Positions 33,906 to 45,015 of a stretch of DNA of 64,000 bases are shown here, in pieces. The notes below the pieces were generated by a model. That model did no database searches. It was not told the origin of the DNA and saw nothing but the letters and a program-made list of their open reading frames with translations. This DNA is from Candolleomyces eurysporus (Eukaryota; Basidiomycota; Agaricomycetes; Agaricales; Psathyrellaceae): assembly GCA_027579435.1 (NCBI GenBank), contig JANBPK010001055.1, forward strand, positions 1 to 64,000, written 5' to 3'. A program made the translations under genes and the position numbers. Every line of letters starts with the position of its first letter. Positions within the stretch are counted from its first letter, which is position 1.

Positions 33906-36280
33906 TTCCACGGCCGCTTCCCAAGCGCTTACTGGACGGCACAAGCCGAGCTTTGTCAAGAGAATATCGGTTGAAGTTTCTAGGGTTCTCATGACACAGG
34001 TTTTCCGCATGACGCAATGCGTCATACGTGATAGCGGAGGGCTTGCTTAATCCGATTTTTTTGTTAATTGTCAATCTGAGTGTTGGCGCGTCAAGAGCAA
34101 GTTAAAGAGCTTTATTTCACAACAAAATACATGATTGACCGAGCTATGGACACTGCCGAAATTGAATTCCGCCCGTTGATGAGTTGGCCGCACCAGAAGA
34201 GTGGCTGTGTACCATTCCAGCAGAGGTGGTTATACACCCGACCATGCATCGCCACCAAGCAAAATCCGGGCCCCATCCAGACAAATAACGACAGGTGGCG
34301 CGGCTCTGCCGCTAAGCCCGCTACTCTAATGCTCCTTTTGGAGAAGCTACACCGTAAAGACTCGAACACTACAAATTTACAATTCCAGTTCGATCAACAG
34401 AATACACATCGTCCAAATTGTCTTCCAATCCATTCTGTTAGACAGCATTTCTCGCATGGGAGTGCGAGTCCTTGTGTCGCGCAGCTACAAGAAGGGAGAG
34501 TATGTTGTTGAGACATACCGTATACTATGAATCGGCTACTGGGTGATGCTTGAGGGATGTACTACTGACTTTGCTTAATAGAAAGTGCTTCGAGCTTCAT
34601 TCGTACTAAACTACATGGTTTATATACTACTCGAATATGTAACTGTAACGTCACACAAAGTCACCTAGTGGTCTGTGCACATTGGATGACTGAGCATTGC
34701 GTGCTTATGGTGTAATAATATCACCATTATGACGCTTTGCTCTAGAAGCTGAACCTAGACTACTGCTAGACCTACTATATACCAAACATACTACGTAATA
34801 CTATTTATAGAGGTTTATGTAATAAACGCCATGGAACAGGCGTCTATTTCACATAAGTTCAACACATTCTGTGAGTGTTGGTCATTCCGAAATGGTTGCT
34901 CGCAAATCAGCGTACCTTGCACATCCGAGGGATTCAGTAAGATTGCATGAGCAGGCATCCCATAATTTCTCAGTGTTTCCCAGAAGCTTTCATGGTCCCT
35001 GAGCTCTCTTCACGTTGCGTAATTGAGTATGTACCAATNAAAAAATGCGATCGTTGCTTGCTCGAACGACGATGATTATTTCGTTCACATTGTGATCTCG
35101 GAGTCACTGATACCTATATTACACAATATTAGCAACGGGTCGTCCATGTCAATTGCTTCAGAGCTTACCGTCACCTCTCGTTCTCAGAAGCTCGGGGCAT
35201 GATCACAGTGTAAGTACTGTCTTATCCTTCTCTCTACAGTTATAATAGATTGTACCATTCTTATCTGTGCCTCCATAGGGTGTGAATGTGTATGTCAAGT
35301 CAACGAGAAGGAATCTCTGGTACTTGCCACCACGCGTATACTGCTCCGAGAAGCGTAACAGCATGTACGAGAGAGCGAAAGAATGGTACGGCGCCTGTGT
35401 CTTGATGGAGAACATGACCGCAAACTTCGCATGCCCTGCTTTGCCGAAACGAATTGGGCATCCCTCCAGACAAAAGCAAAGATCGAACGATGTAGGACAT
35501 GCTTTGCAGCATCGACTGTATACATGCAAGGATAGATGGATGAGGACGGCAATTCCAATTGCAGCTCAGCAAAGTAAAATCGTGGCTTCAGCACACGTAC
35601 CCACCGCCAGCAAGGAGGCGAGGGGCGAGATTAGCGTAAGCAGTACATAGGTCCATATGTCGGCAGCCAAAGTCGACTGAGAAGGGTAACAAGCAAAGGT
35701 GGGGCAAGCAGGACCATGAGAGGCGAGGCATTTGCCGCAGGAAGCAATGAAAACCGCAGATCCTCGTAAGAAGGGATGGGTTTGCATGTGGGCAGTGGGC
35801 CCCAANGGGGGGGCAGCAGGCGAGCAACGCGGTTTGTGTCATATGGAGATGAAATGATTAACATTAATATATTTGTAACGACAGGGACAGCGTGAGCACT
35901 CCAGTACGGAGAGGAAGAAGGCATAGTCAACCTGAAAGCGGTGTGGATCAGAGAGACGAACTGCGCTAGCAGCGAAAAATGGCTTACCAAACAAAGAGGG
36001 TATGGGAACAAGGGATGGAGGGTGAGACAGGTTTAGATAGGAGGCTGGTCGGCGATGGGCAAGCAGTTGGGGAGCACTGAGATGAAGTGTTGACAACCGA
36101 GCTAGTATAGAGAATCAAGGACCTAGGGCGAAAGCGGATCGACAGGTTTGGTAAGGCATGGGGAGGCGACGAAGTGCTGGGGTGCAAAGGGAGATGATGG
36201 TCGCGAGACAAGAGGCGAAAGGGGAGTGGAAACTCAGCTGACAAAGGCTGTACACTTTTCTGGAGGTTTCAGGGTAAGTA
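33906..36280. other. Gene-poor stretch
   Basis: No confident gene. Plus-strand frames at 34080-34511 and 35282-35650 and minus-strand frames at 35203-36096 are open but overlap one another and resemble no family. Single Ns at 35038 (before AAAAAA) and 35806 (before GGGGGGG) mark uncertain homopolymers. The stretch 34540-34870 is AT-rich. Confidence 0.3.
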
Positions 36281-36286
36281 AGTATA

Positions 36287-36332
36287 AAGACCCGCTACTT
36301 AGAGTAGCGGGTATGGGGGGCAAGCCCCCCAA
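36287..36332. repeat. Two adjacent perfect hairpins
   Basis: ACCCGCTACT-TAG-AGTAGCGGGT forms a 10-bp stem with a 3-base loop (about 36290-36312). It is followed at once by GGGGGGC-AA-GCCCCCC (about 36315-36330). They lie directly left of the 426-bp foldback element. A transposon terminus is possible; a transcription terminator is less likely in a fungal nucleus. Confidence 0.6.
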
Positions 36333-36337
36333 TTACC

Positions 36338-36767
36338 TACAGCAAGCAACGAAACGATAGACCCACTTTACAGAAATCACTGTAGTTGATCTTGTTTAGT
36401 TGTACAAACAAAACTATGCCCAATTCGGTGGGCTGCATTCCATGAACAGTATGCTGATGGTGTAGCTGTATGACCTTGTTCACTCTTGCCCGGGGGCTCA
36501 GTTCTGCATACACGGGACGTCACTAGAAGCCATTATTTCCCTTTTCTTGGGGCATTTGCGACGGTTTCCCGTAGAGATTGCTCGAGAAGGTCTAATGAAG
36601 TCCATGTACACAGATTGGTTATTCTCGGATCTTGATGCATTTTGGCTAGGCGGTTGACTTTCCCTACCGAATTGGGCATGGTTTTATTTGTACACAGCTC
36701 CACAACTAAACAAGATCAACTACAATGATTTCTGTAAAGTGGGTCTATCGTTTCGTCGCCTGCTGTA
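36338..36767. mobile_element. 426-bp foldback/MITE-like element with TA target duplication
   Basis: The left arm from 36340 (CAGCAAGCAACGAAACGATA, then acccactttacagaaatcac) and the right arm ending at 36765 are inverted repeats of roughly 95 bp with few mismatches; the right arm reverse-complemented starts CAGCAGGCGACGAAACGATA. TA stands on both sides (36338-36339 and 36766-36767). No open frame inside. A TA duplication and CAG-starting ends suggest a Tc1/mariner-derived MITE; this assignment is inference. Confidence 0.7.
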
Positions 36768-37200
36768 ATGTCTATACAATGGCCCACTCCGGGCAGACCT
36801 GGACACTCCTACTGTGCGCCTTCACGCTCCGAGAAAGGGCACTGATTATACCTTTTCTAATTTTTCTTAGTAAACCCGGACAAGGGGTGTCCAGGAATGC
36901 CTTCCAGCACAAGTCTCCTCATCATTCCGCATCACTCTTTTCACCTATTCCGCCCTTTTTTTCGAACCGACAGTCAAACAGTCACAGCAAGTCATCAAAG
37001 CAAGTCATATCCCGTTTCTTTCAGGGCGCCTAACAACAAACAGCAAATAGGGGCAGTCACAGCAAGTCACCCCAAGTCATATCCCGTTCCAGGGCGCCTA
37101 ACGACAAGGAGCAAAAAGGGGCAAAAAAACGGTGAACAGTACCATATACCATATATTTTTATAGTTAAACCCAGACAAGGAGTGTCCAGGAATGTATAGA
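36768..37200. repeat. Nested direct and inverted repeats
   Basis: AAGTCATATCCCGTT followed by CAGGGCGCCTAAC, a purine-rich stretch and GGGGCA occurs twice, at about 37003 and 37075. Around them ACCTGGACACTCCT (about 36797) is inverted relative to AGGAGTGTCCAGGAATG (about 37178), and ACAAGGGGTGTCCAGGAATG (about 36880) is a direct copy. It may be a decayed small element of about 400 bp. Confidence 0.45.
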
Positions 37201-37299
37201 CGACTCCCACTCCCAGGGTTATCATGAGTTCAGGTTTCCGCCGTTCCCTGGAGCAATTGGAACCAGACGTTTCAGTTTGTGCCTAGATCGTCTTCACTG

Positions 37300-38340
37300 C
37301 CGAGATTTAGTCTCCTAGGAGTAAATCATTTCGGTGAGAGGCTGGAAGGACTGAGCAGTGCTCTGAGCCGAACGCTGATAAGAGAATACAGAGGAAGACC
37401 TCATGTCGGAGCACACGATCACTCACAATCGTAGTACATCGTTTTCCGTTCCCTTCGCAGTCATGTGTCATAACCTTTTTGTCCATACCTGAAAGTTTCT
37501 TCTGCATAAAACTTTGCCTATCTGAGAATAATCTCCTGAGCTCCTCCACCGTTCTCGCTCGTGATTCTATCTTAAGAATGTGAGCGTGGCTTCCAAGCCA
37601 GCACGCCTTGTGAGAATTGTATAGCCAAGACTTAGCGCTTAACCTCGAATCATACGGTTCCTTTTGCTTCTATACACTTACTTGATACTCCACCGATGTA
37701 GCTCTAATGGCCATGTCCATTCGGCGTTTTCCATGTCGTATGCAATGACACCATGGGTGCTCACCTGGTCCTATTGGATCCTGAGCCTATCGGTCGGGTC
37801 AGTGATGGAACTCGTTTTGCGACAACTCGCGCTCACTGTGATTCATCATATCTTCCGGTCATGCGCGAAAACACTAAGTTGTCCAAGTAATACATTTCGT
37901 GTAGATTAGATTAGATCGTGGCTATGTCTTTGCTCGTTGCTTACAGCTAATCCTACCACCGACGCCATCGCTGGGGAAGACCTCCTTGCAATTCTATACG
38001 ACTCGTTCAACCCGAGAAACATTTGGCAGACTACTCATCTGACCCAGTTCTTGAATCTACTCCAGCGATATGAATGCGGCCTTGCCATAAGCAAATGTAT
38101 AGGACATGATTCTATCGTTGGCTTCGGGCGCTTGTGTAGAGTCTGGGCGTGTTCATATGATCCTTATCGCCTGGAGAAGGCATTCGCATCCATCGATAGA
38201 CCTTGAATGGTTAGACCCTTTCACATCCATTCATTCGATCGTCGAAGCACAGCAGATGGTAGGGTTTTATGCCACCTCATGGGTGCTCACCTGGTGTTCT
38301 AAGTGAGGTATTTTCGGTTAGCTCAATCCGTGCAGCTAAC
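37300..38340. other. Intergenic; possible gene fragment at 37.9-38.2 kb
   Basis: A plus-strand frame at 37937-38206 (ANPTTDAIAGEDLLAILYDS ... VWACSYDPYRLEKAFASI) reads like part of a real protein, but I find no start, partner exons or family. The phrase CATGGGTGCTCACCTGGT occurs at 37751 and again at 38279, so a small internal duplication is present. Confidence 0.3.
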
Positions 38341-38350
38341 GTTACACACA

Positions 38351-38358
38351 TATATAAG
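38351..38358 (+). promoter_or_regulatory. TATA box of tyrosinase 3
   Basis: TATATAAG lies 67 bp upstream of the ATG at 38418. Confidence 0.55.
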
Positions 38359-38417
38359 AGAAGATATGCTCCCCGTATTCCCAGCAGAAGCTCGAACTCT
38401 CACCCGCCTAACCTCAG

Positions 38418-41304
38418 ATGTCGAAACCTTACCTGATCGTTGGTCGCGGTAGCGGAGGTCAGTCCCTCACCTCCGACTTCATCGAACAGGCTAATATCAT
38501 TTCTTTCGCCAGGTGTGCACCCACGTCTCGAGATCCGAGACTTGAAAGAAAAAAAAGGAGCAATTCACTCTCTTCATCCATGCCCTCCGGGAGATTCAAA
38601 GGCGTGGATATACTCCTGAAGCCGCTCGTTTCCAAGATCTAGGTATCGTGTCAATCTGGGTTGTCCTTTGCTCCATCTCATGAAATCTCATGCAGCGGGA
38701 ATCCATGGGCTACCTTATCAACGTTGGAGGTGAGCGCTCTATTATGTTCCGACCATAAATCCGATACTTAGCTGCCCGAATAGCGGTGATCCTGCTGCGG
38801 CTGATGATCCCATACCGGAAGGTATCTGGGGAGGTATGTCCTACCTTACGTCGCCTCCGGGGTCCTCATAGCACTATTGACGTTATTCTCAGGATACTGT
38901 AATCATGGCTGTAAGAGCGGTCACATTCCAACTTTTAGCTCCTTGTAACAGCGACCCCTTCTGCAGCTGTTCTCTTCCCTTTGTGGCACCGTCCCTGTGT
39001 TCTCGCCATCGAGGTAAGACTTTCTATCGAGCTCCCCCGTGAGCGGAAGCTGATGAGTGTGAGTACTTTATGTAGCAAGCTGTAGGCGAAGCTGCGTCTA
39101 TACTTGCTCGGACCTGGACCCAGAGGTCGGGCGTAACAGATGATACCAGGAAATTATGGGTTGACGCCGCCACCGAACTTCGCTTTCCGTAAGTGCTACT
39201 ATCTCTCACAGAATTTCTGACGTGTGCGAACATAATTTAGGTTCTGGGACTGGACCGATCCGAGAGGCGAAACCGAAGGACTTCCAGCAGTACTCAGGCC
39301 TCAGGTGTTCCAATTCACGCTTCCAGACGGATCTCCGTCTGCACGAATCGAGAATCCACTCGCTCTCTACAACTTTGGAGCAATCCTTCCCGAAGGATTC
39401 GAGGACACCTTCTCCCCGGCGAACGGAGATAGGGTGTCGTACTTCAAGGCATGGTCTCGTACCTATCGTCGGCCTTCGAGCAGCCCCACTCCCATCGAGG
39501 ACTACGTCGAGATTGATACGTGAGTGCATACGGACGTGTTTCGTCCTCCCTCTGCATGACACTAAAGCTAACAGTCTCCAGTCTTATGCGTGGAGACGAG
39601 AATCAGCGTAGTTCTGTGCGCCAACTCCGCAACCAAGTTGGAGGTTTATTTTGTTACCCCATTCCCGGTGAGGTTGCTGAACTTCAACGACCTTCTCTGT
39701 GAGTTCTTCTGTGTCGTAATTCTCGACCATCACGAGTTGCTCAGCTGACCTCGTTCCTAGCTGGGATCAATTCTCGAACACCTCTTTCCAAAGTAAAAAT
39801 TCAGGTTGGGATCAAATAAAATGCGGTTAGTATCCGCGCACGACTAGTCCATGAGTGCACGACGTCTCACGAGCACGGTATTAGGGTCCATTGAAGCCCC
39901 ACACAACACCGTCCACAACCTCCTCGGCGGCTCAGGAGCTATGGTATGTGATTCTTGAGCGTTTAATCTTCGTCTGTAGACGCTAAAGGACACTGTGATA
40001 TGTTCTAGGCGGATCCCGATTATGCAGGTCTGCCGTCTTCTTCCTGATTTATTAATATATGGAACTAAAACGTTCTTTTCTACGTAGGGTTTGACCCTAT
40101 CTTCTACCTCCACCACTGCAACATTGATCGAATACTGGCCTTCTGGGAGTTCACCTACAACAGATTCTGGATTGGAAAGGGCTATTACAAGAGGGATGGC
40201 CAGGGAAAACTTATACCCTTCGGTATGTTTCGGAATTCAGCTTGAGCATTAGTGGAGAACTGGCTCTAATATCACCAATCAAGTACAAGGGAATGGAACT
40301 TGGGCCGAGAGCGATGGCTTTAACGTCGACGAGTCATCCCCTCTCCAGCCATATAGGAGTGCCGACAACGTTTATTGGACTCCCGAAAGCGCGAGGTGGT
40401 TGAACAATAGGTCCACATTCAATAAAGGTGAGTGCTTATCAGTCTATTCCCGACTTGATCCTGTATCGTTCAACACAATTTAATAGGGTACACATATCCG
40501 GACATCGTTGGGACTGTAGGGGATAAAGAGGAGCGCGTCTGCTTGACCGATGATCTGCCCTCTGACGACGGACAAGTCAGAAAGTATAAAGCGATCCTGC
40601 AGTCCAGATTTGGTTTGGGCGATGCCAAAGAAGGAAATACGGATTACGGCGACACGCCAGCAACCGGGGGCACAGACAATGAGGCAGTCCCCAATTATCG
40701 CCGTTTCTACGTCTATATCGAGCTCGTCGAGCACGCCTTCGGGGGTTCGTACTCATTGGAGATCGTCTTTCAAGGCAAGGCGGTTGCAACCTTCGCTGTC
40801 TTCGCCCGAAGCGATAATTCGCAATGCACTGCTTGCAAGGTGAAAAAAAGGTCCGGTGGATTGGTCAGGGGCTTCCTCGATATCCCTGACGACGTCGTAC
40901 AAGACGCCATCGAGCCCAGGAAGAAAGAGCTGCTCGAGCTAGATTCCTCCGAAAGGCTTGAGGCAGTGGCTCGTATCCTTAGGGAGAGTTTCACTTTGCG
41001 GTTGGTTGGGGCTTCGGGGGAATTGTTGGCTGAATCAGCCAGGAAAGAGTCTCGTGACCCCGGGAAGTTGGAGTTGGGGACGGTATCCTTGAGAGAATCA
41101 GGCAGAGAGTCTCCTGATGACTATGAACGCAGTGTGGGGAGTGGTGTTCTTCTCGAACCTGCAATCGTTCCAAAGGTACACTTGCAGTCCTGTCGCGCCG
41201 CTAAAAGGAGCTGGGACGGTGGGGGCGAGAGCGAGATTAGCTTCTTCAATCATTCCAATTTTGGGAAGGTCCTCCCTCATAGCCATCAATGGCAAAGGGC
41301 CTAA
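38418..41304 (+). CDS. Tyrosinase copy 3 (polyphenol oxidase), complete apart from one homopolymer frameshift
   Basis: Multi-exon gene of about 13 exons. It starts MSKPYLIVGRGSGGVHPRLE. The copper A histidines are in GIHGLPYQRW, GYCNHGSVLFP and LWHRPCVLAIE; the Cys two residues before the second His is the one that forms the thioether in fungal tyrosinases. Copper B histidines are in APHNTVHNLLGG and DPIFYLHHCNIDRI. Then come AFWEF, SSPLQPYRSAD, WTPESARWLNN and a long last exon (40487-41304) with the C-terminal domain that caps the active site in the proenzyme (NYRRFYVYIELVEHAFGGSYS, CTAC). The only break is in exon 2, where a run of eight A after TTGAAAG should be seven to pass from LEIRDLKEKK to EQFTLFIHALREIQ. 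It is given as CDS because the break is at a homopolymer. The enzyme would oxidise phenols to quinones for melanin formation. Confidence 0.88.
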
Positions 41305-41316
41305 GGCATTTGAATA

Positions 41317-41873
41317 TCTGTCCATAACTTGTATTACTAGCGGACCCAATCGATGTACTAGTTCATGTAAAAATAGTTTTCCGTGAATCCAGAGGGAATA
41401 GAAAGCCCACGACAAGGATATATCGATTTGAACGTGAACGTTCTTCTCGATGAGAAACTCGGCATGTTCTAGCGCCCAGCCGTATAAGTCGTCATGCGAC
41501 ACGGGCCTCCCAAACATTCCGTCTGCGGAGTCGTATGTCTTCCCTCTGCGATTCGAATCTCGGAGTCGAGCTCTGCAGGTCAGGGTAACATTTACCAACG
41601 CCGACACGTTCGGACTTGAAACAGCAGCGCGAAGCTTGCCCTTTGGCGGGTTATCTCCTAGAGGATATACGTGGTGACGATATTCGGGGTTTTGGCAGTG
41701 ATGGCCTGGGAGTGGTAGAAGATGTCTGCCGTAGTAGTGGACGGAGGAATTAGAAAACATTGGCAACGTGTTTGTAGGGTGCTTATTCTAGAGGGGATCT
41801 TGGAAGATCGCAGCGCTTTCAGGTCCTCGTGATGGCGAGAGCTCCGACAAACAAGGACGCATCGATCATGCAT
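41317..41873 (-). CDS. Unassigned convergent gene next to tyrosinase 3
   Basis: The minus strand has an open stretch reading YYGRHLLPLPGHHCQNPEYR, then GDNPPKGKLRAAVSSPNVSA, LVNVTLTCRARLRDSNRR and WALEHAEFLIEKNVHVQI (41730-41390). Upstream, the frame beginning CVLVCRSSRHHE (to 41873) is shared in decayed form with 10905-11070 beside tyrosinase 2. Exon boundaries and the true start are unclear: the open frame continues antisense through the tyrosinase 3' end, which is unlikely to be coding. I do not recognise the family. Linkage to tyrosinase in two copies suggests the two genes were duplicated together. Confidence 0.4.
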
Positions 41874-41899
41874 CCATGACTTGGGTACCAGCGTCTACC

Positions 41900-42748
41900 G
41901 TATTTTAGGGAAATTAGCGGCACATATAGTCTTTCTTAATTCTAGCTTTAATACCGCATGGACGAGCTCGCATTATGCAACCCTTTTCCTCCCACTTGAG
42001 TATCATCCGCCTAATACGGCTTTGCTGGTCCCTTGTGTTTCTCGTGACGAGCGACGCGCTGCGTTCGACGACCGACAGACTATTGATAGGTGCGATCAAG
42101 ACCCATGAACCTGTTCATTGAGAGTTTCAAGGTTGAAAGACTAGGAGATCATTGATGGATTGAGCTTATGGCTGCGGGTAGATATATGGCCTTGGAGTCC
42201 GTGGCGCACACAGTCTTTAAAATTCGATTTGGAAGACCGGAACTAGATCGTCCTATGTTTGTATTCGATTCAAGTCAGGCACGGGGGCTCAGTTAATTAT
42301 AACCTTGATGAGCGCGCTCTTCGACTATCCCGTTTGGGTTGGATGGGAAGCAGGCCAGGGAAGCCAAGCTTGACTCGGGAGATGAGATGTGCTCGGCAAA
42401 TGATTGAAGATCGTCCTGGGACCATGGTGTCTATACAGACCACGGCGCTCTTAAAATAGCTCTGCAAAGAGCATTGGGCTTAAAATAGAACGTGTGCACC
42501 CCGCCCGGACGCGACGCGAAGAGGACACGTGCAGTGGTCCGTGCGCCGCAGTCGGGAACGCCAAGCGGGGCGGAGATTGAAAATGACAGGATTGAAAAGG
42601 CCGAGCATCTTGGGCTCCCGTCTTCTCCCAAATCGTCCGCTTCCAAGCCTTTTCTTCCTCCTACNTTTTTTTCTTTGGAACACCGTTAGACAGCAGCGTT
42701 TTAGCTGGCTGAACCCACACTCTCTACCTCACCTCGTCCTCAAACCAC
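41900..42748. other. Intergenic upstream of the secreted glycoprotein gene
   Basis: It holds the second copy (42255-42515) of the segment at 33600-33905. A single N at 42665 precedes TTTTTT. No gene. Confidence 0.5.
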
Positions 42749-44025
42749 ATGTCTCGCGCCCGACTTGCTGCTGCCCTCGTGGCAGTCACCGCGTCCACTC
42801 TGGCCGCTGCCCAGGTGACGGGCACTTTCCCCCCCCGTGCCCTTGGCTTCCAAGACCTTTGCCTCACCCGCAGATCTCGTACGTTATTGCCTCTTCTTGG
42901 GGGATGCCAAGCTGACCCGCCATGCAGCCATACAAGGTTGACACTGACGTCGGCCTCATCCGTGGCGTCCAATCCGGCTACAACATCTGCAACTCGACCA
43001 CCCAAAACCAAGAGTCTCTCTGCCAGACGGCCTACTTCAACTCGTTCGATGGTGCGCTGGCAGCTCCTCTCTTCTCACGCCGGTTACCAACCGCCTGTTC
43101 TATTTTTAGACTTTTGCATTTGGGGCCCCATTGAGCCCGATGGTGTCGTCGGTGACATTGAGGGCGAGATGATTGCCTGGTGCAGCAAGCCCGGCCACGG
43201 CACGCGTCTCATCCCCGAGGGTGCCCTCACCGGTCTCCAGTGGATCCAGACCCCCGACTACGTCGCCGCCGTTGGTTTCCTCGACCAGACCCTCGTCAAC
43301 ATCAAGGCGGGTGACTGGGGAGGAGAGATGGACCCCCACGGTGCCGATCTCCGTGGTAACCCCATGGGTGGTGTCATGTTCTCCACCGCGTTCGGCGGTG
43401 CCCCCGTCCAGGTCATCGAGTGGCACAAGTGCGTCCCGTCCCCCTGCTGTCTACGTCATCCACTGATCCTTGTCCCTCCAGCTTCATCGGTGGCAACAAG
43501 TTCTGCATGAAGGCTTGCGACCCCTCACGTTCGGATGACGCCCACTACTGCGAGCACATCTTTGATCGTATCGGCTGCGACTATAACATCCCCAACAATG
43601 CTGTAGACGGCGTCTTTGAGCACTGCAAGGGTGACAACCAAGACTTCCCCGGTATCTACACTGAGAATGGCGAAGTCAAGACCTACACCCAGCCCGCCGA
43701 ATCCCTTGGCGCCATCTCCACCATGCCCTACCAGCCCAAGGTTCCCCCCCACTCCGAGTGTGTCACCTTCTCCTCGGCCGCCGTCTTCACTGGTCTCCCC
43801 TCTGCTAGCAAGCCCCTCTCCACCGCTGCTCCTACGACCACCGGCACTGGCGGTGCTGGCGCAACCGGATCCAGGGCAGGTGCTGCTGGCCCTTCTGCTA
43901 CTGGCACCTCGACGAGGACTGGCAGCGCTGCTGGCGCCAGCGCCACTGACAGCGGTGCCGAAAAGGTTGCCATTCCTTTGATCAGTGCTATGGGTGTTCT
44001 CTTTGCTGCCGTCTTCTTGTCGTGA
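42749..44025 (+). CDS. Secreted, GPI-anchored protein like 'macrofage activating glycoprotein'
   Basis: Exons 42749-42878, 42928-43051, 43110 to about 43430, and about 43482 to 44025. The signal peptide is MSRARLAAALVAVTASTLAA. The mature part contains PYKVDTDVGLIRGVQSGYNI, CNSTT, DFCIWGPIEPDG, MIAWCSKPGHGTRLIP, MDPHGADLRGNPMGG, GGNKFCMKACDP and HIFDRIGCDYN, closely following the basidiomycete macrofage-activating-glycoprotein family as I know it. A Ser/Thr/Gly/Ala-rich stalk and a final hydrophobic stretch (IPLISAMGVLFAAVFLS) fit a GPI anchor. In exon 1 a run of eight C at 42829-42836 must be seven to read FPPVPLASKTFASPADL into exon 2, so the published frame is off by one base there; I suspect an assembly error. 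It is probably a cell-wall glycoprotein; its molecular activity is unknown. Confidence 0.85.
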
Positions 44026-45015
44026 GCATCCGAGTTGTCATTTGTTGTTCACGTTGCCCTGTTATGACGCTAGCTATTGATACCATATTGTCTACCTACT
44101 CTCGACCGTAATCGTTTTCTTTGCTCACTTGCACGGACTCGTTAGCATACTGAATACATGGATTCTCTTGCTATCTCCAACTAAGTTCTGGATGTCCAAC
44201 GGGTTGTGGGCAAGCCGTGGTCGATCCCAAGAAGCTGTGATCGAACCGAGTTTTGCCTGTCGACGTGCGGTATGAGATGCACAAGTGACGATGGCTATTG
44301 TCGTGATATTAAAAGTAAGGAATGAAGAACGGGTGAAGCCTGCGGAAGTCTAGTTCACAGTATGTGCGAAGCACGAGCACATGAAACAAGTCGACAAAGC
44401 TACTAGGAACATTCGACGAATGCGTGTGTTTCTGTTCGCGGCGATTCTACGAGCGCCTAAATGTGATAACCGTTTGGGAGTGATTTCAACTCTGAATCTT
44501 GAGATTAATACGTCTGCTTTCGTGCCCGACACAACGATTCCAGTGTGAAGGACACCTCTACCCCTGAATTTGAATCCACGAGTATACGGCATGGCGTGTG
44601 CTCTAAATTTGTACCTGATGACCCGCATAGCCTTTGCTCTGGAAATTCAGGCACCCAGAGTCCATATTTTTCGTCAAGGCTTCGAGGCTGACATTACCTT
44701 ACAGTAAGAGATCACCACCATTGTGTGCACGCGGCACAATACTCCCATCCTGGTCTATCTCCGGTGCGATCGAAACACTTGGACCAAAGGAACGTTCGCC
44801 TATTTTCATATCAAGTGTTTTAGTAGGAGCCAGATCATGGGTTCCCAATGACCGTTGGTCGTATCACGATAGACCAGCTTTCTGGATCTGGCACACGGAA
44901 TGCGACCTCCATATGAGGAACAAAGATTGCTGCCATCCATGGTGCATATATACGCTGCTCCTTGCTGGTCTAGGGCAGTTCCCTCCTCTACTCACCCCAG
45001 ACTCCTTCTCACACG
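44026..45015. other. Upstream of DUF6535-C
   Basis: From 44341 the sequence is a divergent copy of 49798 onward (gcctgcggaagtctgg-like, cagtatgtgcga, gattaatacgtctg, gatcatgggttcc). Both precede DUF6535 copies and carry decayed minus-strand frames (LISRFRVEITPKR here, LISRFIGQIAPER there). TATATA at 44947-44952 lies about 65 bp upstream of the first possible ATG of DUF6535-C (45016). Confidence 0.5.

Noticed and set aside
34080..34511. 143-residue plus-strand frame
   Set aside because: No ATG at its 5' end, no family resemblance, no introns or promoter, and it lies in decayed duplicated DNA.
36287..36332. Rho-independent terminator
   Set aside because: Perfect GC-rich hairpins are present, but there is no T tract and the host is a eukaryote. 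A transposon end is a better explanation.
41098..41390. Extension of the unassigned minus-strand frame through the tyrosinase 3 end
   Set aside because: It is the complement of conserved tyrosinase C-terminal codons; openness there is explained by the sense strand.
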